Shown here: positions 55,008 through 64,000 of the stretch, in pieces
Position numbering within the stretch: position 1 is the stretch's first letter
Layout of the letters: every line of letters begins with the position of its first letter
Assembly: GCA_029053015.1 (NCBI GenBank)
Contig: JAIDHX010000029.1
Coordinates: 62,001-126,000, forward strand
DNA: 64,000 nucleotides
Source of the DNA: Lachnospiraceae bacterium
GTDB taxonomy: Bacteria; Bacillota; Clostridia; Lachnospirales; Lachnospiraceae
Direction of reading: 5' to 3'
Program-made: the position numbers and the translations under genes
The notes under the pieces: generated by a model
Told to the model about the DNA's origin: nothing
Databases searched by the model: none
Seen by the model: only the letters and a program-made list of their open reading frames with translations

Positions 55008-56612
55008 TTACGGTACTGAATCCCCTCGCATATCCGGAACCTGCACATCCTTCAATACGCTAAAGTCGATTCTGTCCGCCATCTCCTGCAGGTCTTCTTC
55101 CGTCATGCCATCATCACTTCCAAGCAGCACATTTACCGTAATAAAACACTCCTCAAAGTCCCCAAAAATCAGTGCCTTAAAAGGACTTATCGCAAGCAGC
55201 ACCGTCTCTCCGCCGGCTGACAAATACTGCCATTCTGTATACTCTTCCACCCGCCCGATGTTTAAATATGCCTCTTCAAAGGTTCCCTTTACACTCCGAT
55301 CGAACTGAAAATCCGTCAGCCCACAGCCTTCCAGTTCGGTGTCGCATTCCGTATGAAAGGTTCCGTTCTCGTAGATATAGCCCCAGTACATCGTGCAATC
55401 CCGTAAGAAGCTGCCGCCGACCCGGTATTCCAGTTCCTGCGGGTTTATAACATCACACTGCGTGTGCAGCTTTAAGCCGTATTTGTCTGCAATTTCATCC
55501 AGTTTCTCCCCCATCTCATAAGAATAGACACCGCCATACTGGGCCCAGTCCTCCCTGCCTTCCGCGACAAACACGCCATTGCCTATGGCAGACAATATTT
55601 TCCCATCCGTATCATAGCTTGCGCGAAATGCCTGCCATTCTGCAAGCGCTTTTGCCTCCGGGCTTTCCTGATAGCCGGACATAGATACCATGTCCCCGCT
55701 TGTGATGCCCACACTCAGCTCCGACATATGAATCCCCCACAGTGTGTAGAAATCAATTCTGTCAGCCAGTGCCTGCAGCACTTCCTCCGTTATGCCGTCG
55801 TCGGTTCCGCAGGGTATCGCGACTACCACAAGATACCGCTCCGCTTCCGCAAGAATCAGTGCCTCCCTGCTGCCAAGCGCAAACAGCACAGGTTCTCCGC
55901 CAGCCGTCTCATAGCGCAGTTCCTGATATTCTGCCACATCGCCGATAAGCGGCAGCGCTTCCTGGAAGCTTCCCTTTACGGCATACACAAAGTCAAACTT
56001 CACCCTTCCATATCCGGCAAGCTCTATGCTGCCTTCAAACAGGAAAGAACTGTCCTCATAGAGGAAACCGTCTTCCGTGCTGCTTCCCGCCAAAAAGCTT
56101 TCGGTAACCATGGGCTCCCAAAGAATGCGTTTTATTGTCCTTCCGCCCGTATGCAGCCGCAGTTCATACCTTTCTGCGATTGCATCCAGCATTTCTCCCA
56201 TTTCCTGCGAGTAGACACCATGCAGCTTCCAACTCTCGTTCTCCACGGTAAAGCCCGTCTTTTCTGCTTCAAACAAAATCCTGCGGTCTACATCATACTC
56301 TGCAAGAAATGCCTTCCACTCGGCAGCCGCCTGATAAGCAGGACTCTCCCGGTAAGCTGTCAGGCTAAAGGAATCCGGCTGCTTTTCTCTTTCCGGCAGC
56401 AGAAGGTCCTTCAGCCCAAACCAGTTGTATGCCAGCGCAGCCGCCGGCAATATGATGAGCATACAGATACATGCCGCCACAGTGCCCCAAAGCATCCGCA
56501 TCGGCTTTTTCACTTTTTCTTTCCCGACTCTTTTCTCCCGCTCCACAATATCCAGAAACTCGTCATCCACATATTGAAACGCTTCACATAATCGAAGATA
56601 CCCTTTATCCAT
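55008..56612 (-). CDS. Membrane sensor/anti-sigma-type protein with duplicated outside domain
   Basis: About 534 residues; I use the ATG at 56612, which overlaps the sigma gene's stop by one base (a GTG three bases upstream is possible). A short cytoplasmic N-terminus (about 40 residues), one membrane helix (WGTVAACICMLIILPAAALAY), and an outside part formed by two homologous copies of a 210-residue domain at about 85-295 and 305-520: SLTAYRESPAYQAAAEWKAF versus SMSGYQESPEAKALAEWQAF, GVYSQEMGEMLDAIAERYELRLHT versus GVYSYEMGEKLDEIADKYGLKLHT, GTDDGITEEVLQALADRIDF versus GSDDGMTEEDLQEMADRIDF (20 residues or fewer shown per piece). Probably controls the sigma factor. Confidence 0.8.
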   Translation of the reverse strand: MDKGYLRLCEAFQYVDDEFLDIVEREKRVGKEKVKKPMRMLWGTVAACICMLIILPAAALAYNWFGLKDLLLPEREKQPDSFSLTAYRESPAYQAAAEWKAFLAEYDVDRRILFEAEKTGFTVENESWKLHGVYSQEMGEMLDAIAERYELRLHTGGRTIKRILWEPMVTESFLAGSSTEDGFLYEDSSFLFEGSIELAGYGRVKFDFVYAVKGSFQEALPLIGDVAEYQELRYETAGGEPVLFALGSREALILAEAERYLVVVAIPCGTDDGITEEVLQALADRIDFYTLWGIHMSELSVGITSGDMVSMSGYQESPEAKALAEWQAFRASYDTDGKILSAIGNGVFVAEGREDWAQYGGVYSYEMGEKLDEIADKYGLKLHTQCDVINPQELEYRVGGSFLRDCTMYWGYIYENGTFHTECDTELEGCGLTDFQFDRSVKGTFEEAYLNIGRVEEYTEWQYLSAGGETVLLAISPFKALIFGDFEECFITVNVLLGSDDGMTEEDLQEMADRIDFSVLKDVQVPDMRGDSVP

Positions 56613-57160
56613 CACACAATGACTCCTTCCCGTTCAAAATAAACCCGCAGTTCATTCCGCATTTTGGATAGAAGATATTTGACCTGCCGCGCAGAAAGCC
56701 GATACTGCTTCGCCAGTTCATCTATGGAATAGGAATAATAATATCTCGCCAAAAAGACTGCACAGCTTTTATCATCAAGCGTTTTTAAAAAACGGTTGAG
56801 CGCTATCCCGATTTCCTTTGCCTCCCATAAATGCTCCACTTCGTTCTGCCTGTCCGGAATACATTCGTCCAATTCCACAAACAACGCATGTCTTTTTCCT
56901 GCTTTCAGATAGGACAGACGGTTAAAGGAAAGATTTCGCGTGATGCGAGAGAGAAAATGCTTAAAATTATTCGGCCTGGTGGGCGGAATCGCTCCCCACG
57001 CGCCCATGTAGGTATCATTCACAATTTCCTCTGTATCCGAGATATCCCGCAAAATATTGTAAGCTACCTGATGCAGATATGCGCCATATTTTCTTTCTGT
57101 CTCCTGAATCGCTGTCTCCGACCGCGCAAAGTATAATTCAACAATTCCGGCGTCCTCCAT
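56612..57160 (-). CDS. ECF-type RNA polymerase sigma factor
   Basis: 182 residues. Region 2: YGAYLHQVAYNILRDISDTEEIVNDTY, with ITRNLSFNRLS; region 4: LDDKSCAVFLARYYYSYSIDELAKQYRLSARQVKYLLSKMR. Promoter target unknown. GGAGGAG stands before the ATG. It is coupled to the downstream membrane protein, the standard sigma/anti-sigma layout; the membrane partner presumably releases it on an outside signal. Confidence 0.9.
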   Translation of the reverse strand: MEDAGIVELYFARSETAIQETERKYGAYLHQVAYNILRDISDTEEIVNDTYMGAWGAIPPTRPNNFKHFLSRITRNLSFNRLSYLKAGKRHALFVELDECIPDRQNEVEHLWEAKEIGIALNRFLKTLDDKSCAVFLARYYYSYSIDELAKQYRLSARQVKYLLSKMRNELRVYFEREGVIV

Positions 57161-57208
57161 GCCTGCCTTCTCCTCCTTTGTTTTAATTCGCCTCTATCTA
57201 TATAGTAA

Positions 57209-57264
57209 AGAAAAAAAATGAACCGGACAAAAATTTTTCAAAATATTTTACCGGTTCATTTTTT
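57209..57264 (-). terminator. Terminator of the infB-ribF operon
   Basis: AATGAACCGG (57218-57227 region) pairs with CCGGTTCATT (57251-57260) around an AT-rich 20-odd-base loop, with A-run and T-run on the flanks. It lies 40 bp after the stop of ribF and also ends anything reading from the other side. Confidence 0.8.
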
Positions 57265-57304
57265 ACTTGTTTTTTTCCTTCATTCAAAACGGAAAATGCA
57301 ATAT

Positions 57305-58225
57305 TTATCGGGAATACGCAGCCCCCGCCGCAATATCCTCCTGAAGCTGCGCCCTCAATTCTTCCACATCATGAAACTGTTTTTCCGGGCGTTTAAATTT
57401 ATACAAATTTACTTCTATTTCTTCTCCATAGACATCTCCGTCAAAATCGTACAGATAAGTTTCCACGCCCAGCCGCTTTATGTCCTCTTTTATCGTCGGC
57501 CTGTATCCAATGTTGCTGATGGCTTTATAATACTGTCCCTTCAGCCATACGCCTGAATAATATACGCCGAACGGCGGAAGCAGCTTGTCCTCAGGCGGAA
57601 GCAGATTCAGGGTCGGCATGCCGAGCGTGCGCCCGATGCGATTGCCGTGCTGCACCGTCCCGAATACCGGATAGGGCATACCCAGAAGCCGCTCTGTAAG
57701 CTGCATATCGCCTTCTTCCACTGCTTTTCTGACGCGCGTGGAGCTGACCTCCTGCCCGTCCACGGCAACCTTTTCAATGATACGGACATCCACGCCGCTT
57801 TCTGCCGCCATGCGCTTTAAGAGCGCCGCGTCGCCAACGCCGCCTGCGCCGAAGGATATGTCCGTCCCCGCCGCTACGAAGCCTGCCCGCATCCTGCCAA
57901 AGAGCACCTCTGACACAAAGGTCTGTGGCAGCATTGCCGCCGTCTCCCTGTTTAAGGGAAACTCTATCAGGATATCCACCCCCAAAGCCGCAAAAAGCCG
58001 CCGCTTTTCCTCACGGGTGGACAATTCTTTTTCTTCTGTTTTTCCGAAAAAAACGGAGGGCGGCGGGTCAAAGGTAAAGACACATGCCTTTCTTCCGGCT
58101 TTCCTCTGGCCGAGAATCTCTTCCAGAAGCCGTCTGTGCCCGACATGCACGCCGTCAAATTTTCCGATTGCCGCCGCACTTTCCTCCCGCAGATAAAAAT
58201 CTGTGGTTTTTGTGATAATTTCCAT
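57305..58225 (-). CDS. ribF: Bifunctional riboflavin kinase / FAD synthetase
   Basis: 306 residues. Adenylyltransferase domain: AAIGKFDGVHVGHRRLLEEIL (G-x-F-D-G-x-H-x-G-H), FTFDPPPSVFF, STRVRKAVEEGDM; kinase domain: GTVQHGNRIGRTLGMPTLNLLPP, PPFGVYYSG, SNIGYRPTIK, VETYLYDFDGDVYGEEIEV. It makes FMN from riboflavin and FAD from FMN. The usual last gene of the infB operon; here the preceding gene is an inserted nucleotidyltransferase, 7 bp away. Confidence 0.95.
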   Translation of the reverse strand: MEIITKTTDFYLREESAAAIGKFDGVHVGHRRLLEEILGQRKAGRKACVFTFDPPPSVFFGKTEEKELSTREEKRRLFAALGVDILIEFPLNRETAAMLPQTFVSEVLFGRMRAGFVAAGTDISFGAGGVGDAALLKRMAAESGVDVRIIEKVAVDGQEVSSTRVRKAVEEGDMQLTERLLGMPYPVFGTVQHGNRIGRTLGMPTLNLLPPEDKLLPPFGVYYSGVWLKGQYYKAISNIGYRPTIKEDIKRLGVETYLYDFDGDVYGEEIEVNLYKFKRPEKQFHDVEELRAQLQEDIAAGAAYSR

Positions 58226-58232
58226 TTCTGCC

Positions 58233-59009
58233 TCAAACTTTCCTAAAAGTGATATTTGTTCTTATTTGGTTTATCATATATGCGGCGTATTTGCGGGCAT
58301 ATTCCCCATCCGGCTTTATCGGTTCGTTCCCTGCGTATTCATGCAACGCCTGTAAAATCAAAGGATGGTATGTTTCAGGAACATTGTTCAGCCCCCATTT
58401 TCCGCCTTCCTGTTTTGACAAAATGAGTTCGTCTTTCCCGTATGCCAGTACTCTGCACAGGTTTAAAATGATATACATGGGGTTTTTTGTGATTTCTTCC
58501 TCAGCCTCTTCGACATCACACCAAATGCTGTCAAAATAATATTCCGGACGGATTTTTTCAAAAACATCCTGAATTTCTTTCCCGCAAAGACATTCTCCTC
58601 TGTGATAAAGAATCGTAACATGAGCTGCCAAATCCTTATCTGTTCCATTCATCTTTGCAATGTAATCGGATGGATTTGTTTGATACCATTCCAAATGGGC
58701 ATTGGAAAAATGTAATACAAAAGGAGTCGGATAGACAAAGGGTTTGCATACCTCTTCTCTGACAATACTGAGCTCGATTCCCTTCTTTGGCGCGGATGCA
58801 TTCAACTCCACAACCATATCCATATATCTGCGTTTTACTTGATTCGGGATGTCCTGCTTCACTACCACCAGTAAATCAATATCGCTCTTTTCGGCATGAA
58901 AGCATCCCATCGCCGCCGAGCCGTGCAGATATATCCCGACCAAATTATCTTCTAAAATAATTTGACTTTGTTCGACAAAGCTTTTTGTTATGTTATCTAA
59001 AATATTCAT
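58233..59009 (-). CDS. Aminoglycoside adenylyltransferase-like protein (AadA/ANT(9) type)
   Basis: 258 residues, full length for AadA-like proteins. Nucleotidyltransferase motif VGIYLHGSAAMGCFHAEKSDIDLLVVV with G-S-x10-D-x-D, third Asp/Glu near VVELNASAP, and the C-terminal DUF4111 helical domain (CRVLAYGKDELILSKQEGGKWG and YAAYMINQI). The family adenylylates streptomycin or spectinomycin, but many chromosomal members have unproven activity. Lies between truB and ribF, normally adjacent; an RBS-like AGGA stands before the ATG. Probably a later insertion in the operon. Confidence 0.82.
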   Translation of the reverse strand: MNILDNITKSFVEQSQIILEDNLVGIYLHGSAAMGCFHAEKSDIDLLVVVKQDIPNQVKRRYMDMVVELNASAPKKGIELSIVREEVCKPFVYPTPFVLHFSNAHLEWYQTNPSDYIAKMNGTDKDLAAHVTILYHRGECLCGKEIQDVFEKIRPEYYFDSIWCDVEEAEEEITKNPMYIILNLCRVLAYGKDELILSKQEGGKWGLNNVPETYHPLILQALHEYAGNEPIKPDGEYARKYAAYMINQIRTNITFRKV

Positions 59010-59048
59010 ATCGTTTTCCTGATAAAAGCATTTTCTTAGATATTCCTG

Positions 59049-59945
59049 TTACAAAAACATCTTCCTTGGCTTAAAAACCCCCGCCTCCCCGTCAAAGGCA
59101 TAAATGCCGTAAAAGCGTCCTGCACTGTCGTACACTCTGACTTCCTCGCCGGGCCCGAACATGCGGCGCTCCATAATCTGGTGCAGAGAAAAGAAATTGC
59201 CGTTCTGCACCGCTTTGATAAAGATATCCGGCACATGCACCTGCGCCAAATCATCAAACATGGCATCCACAGGTATCAGCACTTTTTCCACGTTTTTCTC
59301 ATCCCTCAGCTGTTCCAATGCGGAGAGCGTAATTGCCGTATCCAGGGTAAAGCAGCCCGACTTTGTTCTCTTTAAGGACGACATGGCAGCGCCGCACCCC
59401 AGCTTTTCGCCGATGTCATGGCAGAGGGTTCTGATATAGGTTCCCTTGGAGCAGGCAACCCGAATACATACTTCCGGCAGCTGCATGGACAGGATTTCTA
59501 TGTTGTACAGTGACACGCTGCGTGCCTTGCGCTCCACCTCGCGTCCCTCCCTTGCCAGCTCATACAGTCTTTTGCCGTTCACTTTTAACGCCGAGTACAT
59601 GGGCGGCACCTGCTCATAACCGCCGACAAAGGAACGAATGGCGGCTTCCACTTCTGCCTCAGATACCTGTACCGGCTTTTCCTCCAAAACCGTTCCCGAC
59701 ATGTCCTGTGTATCCGTCGCCACGCCGAGGCGCATAACCGCCTCATACTCCTTGTCCCTGTCCGTCAGCATGTCGGCAAGCCGCGTCGCATTTCCCAGAC
59801 ATACAGGAAGCACTCCGACCGCGTCAGGGTCAAGAGTGCCTGTATGTCCCATTTTCTTTTGCTGTAAAATCCCACGCATTTTTGCTACTACATCGTGGGA
59901 GGTAAAACCTTTTTCTTTGTAAATGTTTATGACTCCGTTGTACAT
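59049..59945 (-). CDS. truB: tRNA pseudouridine-55 synthase
   Basis: 298 residues. GVINIYKEKGFTSHDVVAKM, HTGTLDPDAVGVLPVCLG with the catalytic Asp, KEYEAVMRLGVATDTQD, PPMYSALKVNGKRLYELAREG, CSKGTYIRTLCHDIGEKLG. The C-terminal PUA-like part is present (VRVYDSAGRFYGIYAF). Modifies U55 of the T loop in tRNA. It overlaps the end of nrnA by 19 bp, as usual in this operon. Confidence 0.95.
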   Translation of the reverse strand: MYNGVINIYKEKGFTSHDVVAKMRGILQQKKMGHTGTLDPDAVGVLPVCLGNATRLADMLTDRDKEYEAVMRLGVATDTQDMSGTVLEEKPVQVSEAEVEAAIRSFVGGYEQVPPMYSALKVNGKRLYELAREGREVERKARSVSLYNIEILSMQLPEVCIRVACSKGTYIRTLCHDIGEKLGCGAAMSSLKRTKSGCFTLDTAITLSALEQLRDEKNVEKVLIPVDAMFDDLAQVHVPDIFIKAVQNGNFFSLHQIMERRMFGPGEEVRVYDSAGRFYGIYAFDGEAGVFKPRKMFL

Positions 59946-60901
59946 ACTTCCTTTTCCTTTAACTGCTTCTCGATATGTAGGGACAAATTATTAATCACGT
60001 CATGCACCGTACCTTTCATGGTACAGCCCGCCGCCCGCATATGCCCGCCGCCGCCAAAATAAGCGGCAACCTTGGACACATCGACCATTTCATCGGAACG
60101 CATACTGACCTTGTACTCCATCAGCCCTGCCTCGTACAGAAAAACAGCGCAGTTTACGCCTTTGATATTGCGGAGTTGATTGACAATACCGTCCAAATCC
60201 GCCGGTTTCACATCATAAAACTGCATCATGCTTTTGTCCACACAGCTTACAATGCATCTGCCGTCCATAAAGCGGATGCTCTCCATCAGCGCCCTGCCGA
60301 GTATCTGATTCTGCAGGTAGGTCTTCTGATAAAAGCTCTCCTCAATGATTTTAAAAAAGGGAAAATCAAATTCCATCAGCCTTGCCGCAACCCGCATGGT
60401 CTGCGGCGTCGTGTTTGAATACTGAAACACACCGGTATCATGAATGATTCCCGTATACAGCGCAACCGCAATATCAGTATCCAAATATGCATCATCCAAC
60501 AGCCCGTAAAGCACCTCCGAGGTGGAGCCAATCTCCGGCACCACCACATTGACGTCGCCGCAGCCGTTCTTGTTGCTGATATGATGGTCGATATTGATTT
60601 TCTTTTTGGCGCCGTCAAAAAATTTCTCTGCCTCTCCCAGACGGTCAGGCACAGTATCCAATACAAAAAAGACGTCAAAGGGTTTGTCATAAGCATACGT
60701 GGAATCAATGTCCCCAAAATATTTCAAATATCGAAAACAGTCGGGGGGCGTTTCCATAAAGAGCTTAATCTCTGCATCGGGACACTGTTTTTTCAGATAC
60801 AAATACAGCGCCATACTGGAACCGACCGCATCGCCGTCCGGTCTGATATGCGTGCTGATTCCAATGCTTCCCGCTCCTGCACACTCCTTCAGTAAATCCA
60901 T
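59927..60901 (-). CDS. nrnA: DHH-family nanoRNase / pAp phosphatase
   Basis: 324 residues from the ATG at 60901 (GGGAGG upstream); the frame runs further up but into rbfA's end. DHH domain: GISTHIRPDGDAVGSSMALYLYL (D-x-D), VLDTVPD, NIDHHISNKN (DHH), TGIIHDTGVFQ; DHHA1 domain: YFGGGGHMRAAGC. Degrades short RNA (2-5 nt) and dephosphorylates pAp. The gene is 13 bp after rbfA. Confidence 0.93.
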   Translation of the reverse strand: MDLLKECAGAGSIGISTHIRPDGDAVGSSMALYLYLKKQCPDAEIKLFMETPPDCFRYLKYFGDIDSTYAYDKPFDVFFVLDTVPDRLGEAEKFFDGAKKKINIDHHISNKNGCGDVNVVVPEIGSTSEVLYGLLDDAYLDTDIAVALYTGIIHDTGVFQYSNTTPQTMRVAARLMEFDFPFFKIIEESFYQKTYLQNQILGRALMESIRFMDGRCIVSCVDKSMMQFYDVKPADLDGIVNQLRNIKGVNCAVFLYEAGLMEYKVSMRSDEMVDVSKVAAYFGGGGHMRAAGCTMKGTVHDVINNLSLHIEKQLKEKEVCTTES

Positions 60902-60914
60902 ACTAACCTCCCTG

Positions 60915-61283
60915 TCAAAGCTGCTTGTTCTGCAGCACCTCATCTATCCTCTTGGACATATTGACGCCATACTCAATAGATTGATCCATAATAAAGGTAA
61001 TCTCCGGCGTATTTCTCAAATTAATTGTCTTGGCAAGCTGGTTTTTGATATAGCCCTCCGCGCTCTTCAAGCCCTTGTAGGTTTCTTCCCTTGCCTTATC
61101 GTCCCCCAGCACGCTAATCCACGCCTTACAGGTCTTTAAATCAGGTGCAACCTCCACAGAGACCACGCTGGTCAGCGGGCTTATCCGCGGATCCTTAATA
61201 TCTCCGCGGATAATCTCTGCCAGCACTCTCTGCACCTCCCCGTTAATACGGGTACTCTTCACACTATTCTTTCTCATTCCCAA
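60915..61283 (-). CDS. rbfA: Ribosome-binding factor A
   Basis: 122 residues. RINGEVQRVLAEIIRGDIKDPRI, LTSVVSVEVAPDLKTCKAWISVLGD, and the C-terminal helix NTPEITFIMDQSIEYGVNMSKRIDEVL. KH-like fold that helps 16S maturation and cold adaptation. Position between infB and nrnA is the canonical order. Confidence 0.95.
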   Translation of the reverse strand: MGMRKNSVKSTRINGEVQRVLAEIIRGDIKDPRISPLTSVVSVEVAPDLKTCKAWISVLGDDKAREETYKGLKSAEGYIKNQLAKTINLRNTPEITFIMDQSIEYGVNMSKRIDEVLQNKQL

Positions 61284-61316
61284 TCTCCATGCTATCTATC
61301 ACGACATATCAATTCG

Positions 61317-61386
61317 CGAAGAATGACCTCCGGTCATTCTTCTAGGTGAAATTTAGAAATTCTTGGGCTGTGTCTTTTACAGCCCT
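61317..61386. other. Two hairpins between infB and rbfA
   Basis: GAAGAATGACC/GGTCATTCTTC (61318-61342) and GGGCTGT/ACAGCCC (61365-61385). Neither has a T-run on the infB strand, so they are more likely RNA-stability or processing sites than terminators. The second has a T-rich tail on the opposite strand. Confidence 0.5.
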
Positions 61387-61397
61387 AGATTTTCTTT

Positions 61398-64000
61398 TCA
61401 CCTTGGTACCTCGACCATGATATAAGCCTCTACAATATCCAGTTCCTGCATCTGGTCGAAGCCTTCAAACACCAGACCGCACTCAAAGCCTGCCTTGACT
61501 TCTTTCACATCGTCCTTGAAACGCTTTAAGGAAGCAAGCTCGCCCTCGAATATCTGCTTTCCTTCGCGGCTGATTCGAACCTTGCAGTTTCTCTGGAACA
61601 TACCGTCCAGCACGTATGAGCCTGCGATGTTGCCGACTGCGGACGCCTTGAATATCTGGCGTACTTCTGCGTGGCCGATAACCTTTTCCTCGAATATCGG
61701 GTCCAACATACCCTTCATCGCCGCTTCGATGTCCTCGATTGCCTGATAGATGACACGGTACAGGCGGACATCCACGCCCTCTCTCTCCGCAATGGTTTTT
61801 GCGGTTGTGTCCGGACGCACGTTAAAGCCGATGATAATCGCAGAGGAAGCGCTTGCCAGCATAACGTCGGATTCGTTGATGGCTCCTACGCCGCCGTGAA
61901 TACATTTTACTACCACTTCTTCGTTCGACAGCTTTAAAAGGCTCTGCTTTACTGCTTCCACGCTGCCCTGCACGTCTGCCTTGACAATAAGGTTCAGCTC
62001 TTTCAGATTGCCCTCCTGAATCTGGGAGAACAAATCGTCCAAAGACATCTTGCTCTTTGTCTCTTCCAGCATCTTTTCCTTATTCTGTGCCAAATATGTG
62101 TCTGCAAAGGATTTTGCAGTCTTATCGTTTTCATGGGCAAGGAAAACTTCTCCGGCGCTCGGCACATCGCTCAGACCCAGGATTTCTACGGGTGTGGAAG
62201 GTCCGGCCTCCTTCACCCTTCTTCCCTTGTCGTCTATCATTGCACGCACCTTGCCGTGGCTTGCGCCTGCGGAAATAAAGTCGCCCACATGGAGCGTTCC
62301 CTTCTGCACCAGCACGGTGGCAACGGGTCCGCGTCCCTTGTCAAGCTCCGCCTCAATCACAAGACCTCTTGCGCGCCTGTTGGGGTTCGCCTTCAACTCT
62401 AAGATATCTGCCGTCAGCAGAATGGTCTCCAACAGATCCTCGATGCCTTCTCCCGATTTTGCTGATACCGGAACAAATTCCGTAGTTCCGCCCCAGTCTA
62501 CCGGAATCAGCTCATATTCCGTCAATTCCTGTTTTACCCTGTCAATATTGGCGTTGGGCTTATCTATCTTATTGACTGCCACCACAATCTCAATTCCGGC
62601 GGCTTTCGCATGGTTAATTGCCTCCACGGTCTGCGGCATCACGCCGTCGTCCGCTGCAACCACCAAAATAGCGATATCCGTCGCATTGGCGCCACGCATA
62701 CGCATAGCGGTAAACGCTTCATGTCCCGGCGTATCAAGAAAGGTGATTTTTCTGCCGTTTGCGGAAACGGTATAGGCACCGATATGCTGTGTAATACCGC
62801 CTGCCTCTTTATCCGTCACATTCGTCTTACGAATCGCATCGAGCAGGGAGGTTTTACCGTGATCAACATGACCCATAACGCAGATAACCGGAGGTCTCTG
62901 TGCTTTCTCCTCTTCCTGTTCTTCCTCTTCTTTTAAAAGTTCCTCGATAACGTCTACCTTGACTTCTTTTTCGCAGAGGATATCATATTCCATCGCAATA
63001 TTTTCTGCTTCTTCATAGGAAATTTCCTGATTCAGGGTCACAATTTTTCCTTCCAGAAACAGCTTCTTGATAATCGTGGAAGACTGGATTTTCATTTTTT
63101 CCGCCAAATCTTTGATGGTGATGGATTCCGGCAGCACAATAACCTTGATAACCTCTTCTACCACTTCTTCTTTTTTCTTCTCCGGCTTGATAAACCTGCC
63201 CGGTTTGTTCTTTACCTGTGCATCTTCTTCTTCGTAGATAAAGTCTTTGCGTGAACGCTTATCCTTCTCCTGGCTGATACGGCGCTTTTCTTCATCCCTA
63301 TGCTTTTCGGCATCCTTGATGGGAGCATCTGCAATAAAGCCTTTGCCTGCGCCCGGCTTTCTGAAGTTATCTCTCTGCCCTCCATTGCCTCTGCTATCGC
63401 GCCCGCTATTACCGAAGCTCCTTTCGCCGCCTGCGCCAGCGCTGCCGCCGCGGAAGCCACCTTGATTATTGTACGAACCCTGCCTGCTACCGCCTTCAGT
63501 TCTTCTATCCGGCCTTGCACCCTGCGGCCTGTCGCCTCTGTTGTTTTCCCTGTTTCCATAAGAAGGTCTCTCGCCTCCCGTTCTCGTCTGATTATAGCCC
63601 TGACCGGTCTGCCCGCTGCGATTCTGGCCGTTTTGGCCATTCCGGTTCTGGCTGTTCTGACCATTTCGGTTCTGACCGCTCTGTCCGTTCCGATTCTGAT
63701 TGTTTTGTCCATTCTGCCCGTTCCGGTTCTGACCGCTCTGCTGTCTGTTATGCTCGCCCTGCTGTCTGTTCTCCGCATGGTTTGCCGCTGTCGTTTCCTG
63801 TACCTTTTCCGCCTGTACTTTTTCAACCTGCGGCTTTTCTACAACTGCCGCCTCTTCACGCACCTTCTCCGCTGCCTGATTCTGCTGTTTTTCAGCAGCT
63901 GTCTGCTCCGGTTTTGCCTTCTGCGGTCTTGGCGGCGGCACCATCTGTACGCTCGGCGTAGGGGACGGCGGCGTCAACGGCCTAATCGGCCTTATCGGTG
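61398..64000 (-). CDS. infB: Translation initiation factor IF-2, N-terminus outside window
   Basis: 867 codons seen and the frame is open to the right edge (PIRPIRPL precedes), so the true start lies outside. Low-complexity N-terminal region: Pro- and Glu-rich, then (Q-N-R-N-G) repeats and Arg/Gly-rich sequence at about 63440-63760. Then IF2_N ([26 protein letters not shown]), the GTPase domain with [27 protein letters not shown] and NKIDKPNA, and C-terminal domains. It recruits fMet-tRNA to the 30S subunit. The disordered N-terminus is longer and richer in Gln/Asn than in Bacillus. Confidence 0.97.
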   Translation of the reverse strand, partial: PIRPIRPLTPPSPTPSVQMVPPPRPQKAKPEQTAAEKQQNQAAEKVREEAAVVEKPQVEKVQAEKVQETTAANHAENRQQGEHNRQQSGQNRNGQNGQNNQNRNGQSGQNRNGQNSQNRNGQNGQNRSGQTGQGYNQTRTGGERPSYGNRENNRGDRPQGARPDRRTEGGSRQGSYNNQGGFRGGSAGAGGERSFGNSGRDSRGNGGQRDNFRKPGAGKGFIADAPIKDAEKHRDEEKRRISQEKDKRSRKDFIYEEEDAQVKNKPGRFIKPEKKKEEVVEEVIKVIVLPESITIKDLAEKMKIQSSTIIKKLFLEGKIVTLNQEISYEEAENIAMEYDILCEKEVKVDVIEELLKEEEEQEEEKAQRPPVICVMGHVDHGKTSLLDAIRKTNVTDKEAGGITQHIGAYTVSANGRKITFLDTPGHEAFTAMRMRGANATDIAILVVAADDGVMPQTVEAINHAKAAGIEIVVAVNKIDKPNANIDRVKQELTEYELIPVDWGGTTEFVPVSAKSGEGIEDLLETILLTADILELKANPNRRARGLVIEAELDKGRGPVATVLVQKGTLHVGDFISAGASHGKVRAMIDDKGRRVKEAGPSTPVEILGLSDVPSAGEVFLAHENDKTAKSFADTYLAQNKEKMLEETKSKMSLDDLFSQIQEGNLKELNLIVKADVQGSVEAVKQSLLKLSNEEVVVKCIHGGVGAINESDVMLASASSAIIIGFNVRPDTTAKTIAEREGVDVRLYRVIYQAIEDIEAAMKGMLDPIFEEKVIGHAEVRQIFKASAVGNIAGSYVLDGMFQRNCKVRISREGKQIFEGELASLKRFKDDVKEVKAGFECGLVFEGFDQMQELDIVEAYIMVEVPR

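Noticed and set aside
55728..56591. 287-codon open frame on the plus strand
   Set aside because: Antisense shadow of the sensor protein gene, with Cys/His-rich meaningless composition.
62050..62775. 241-codon open frame on the plus strand
   Set aside because: Antisense of the infB GTPase domain, which is certain.
63212..63826. 204-codon minus-strand frame in infB
   Set aside because: Alternative frame of the repetitive infB N-terminus, basic and repetitive only because infB is repetitive there.
1..64000. CRISPR arrays, tRNA and rRNA genes
   Set aside because: Scanned for regularly spaced direct repeats, CCA-type tRNA ends with cloverleaf and rRNA signatures; none found. The only clustered repeats are the palindromes at 42757-43168.

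Overview
The window looks like chromosome of a gut-type Clostridia, most likely a Lachnospiraceae (inference, no 16S here). The basis is the low to mid GC content, AGGAGG-type ribosome binding sites, the gene order infB-rbfA-nrnA-truB-ribF, and the mix of XRE regulators, NlpC/P60 and SH3 proteins, DUF5050-like and Rpn-like families. Almost everything is on the minus strand; only 8065-9063, 43273-44307 and 45898-46299 read rightward. I found no tRNA, rRNA or CRISPR array.

Left part (1-14 kb) is AT-rich and accessory. It starts with the 5' part of a large nuclease-plus-STAND-ATPase gene that runs off the left edge (1-1868), followed by a wrecked IS1595-type transposase (1996-2745). Next comes a small island in which two prenyltransferase genes (cis and trans type) lie between two paralogous double-HTH regulators that share an identically spaced upstream element; two small paralogous HTH proteins follow. 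Then come an acetyltransferase-like membrane protein facing a methyltransferase, and a tight three-gene operon of unrecognised membrane and coiled-coil proteins with a clear -10 box and tandem Spo0A-box-like sites upstream.

Middle part (14-34.5 kb) is a cell-surface polysaccharide locus: secreted protein, GT-C-like membrane enzyme, O-antigen-ligase/polymerase-like protein, SH3 protein, UDP-sugar dehydrogenase, DPM-type GT2, an Rpn-like nuclease gene, several GT2 and GT4 transferases, a Wzx-type flippase and another GT-C-like protein. It is partly decayed at its distal end: manC carries a nonsense codon and a frameshift, a GT8 gene is reduced to pieces, and two tandem C-terminal scraps of acyltransferase-3 genes remain. 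A lone tyrosine recombinase gene sits at the upstream end.

Right part is mostly core: HAD phosphatase, Maf, polyphosphate kinase and Ppx/GppA, a DUF815-type AAA protein, pheA, a cluster of three palindromic repeat elements, a MATE transporter, then a variable patch (kinase-like protein, DUF1877, GNAT, a zinc-ribbon/TIR/TPR protein, and a glyoxalase gene split by an unrelated ORF). This is followed by an NlpC/P60 hydrolase, two lipoproteins, an ECF sigma/membrane sensor pair, and finally the infB-rbfA-nrnA-truB-ribF operon, into which an aminoglycoside-adenylyltransferase-like gene has been inserted. infB runs off the right edge.

The strongest candidates for undescribed biology are the prenyltransferase/XRE island, the nuclease-STAND protein, the TIR protein, and the three-gene membrane operon.
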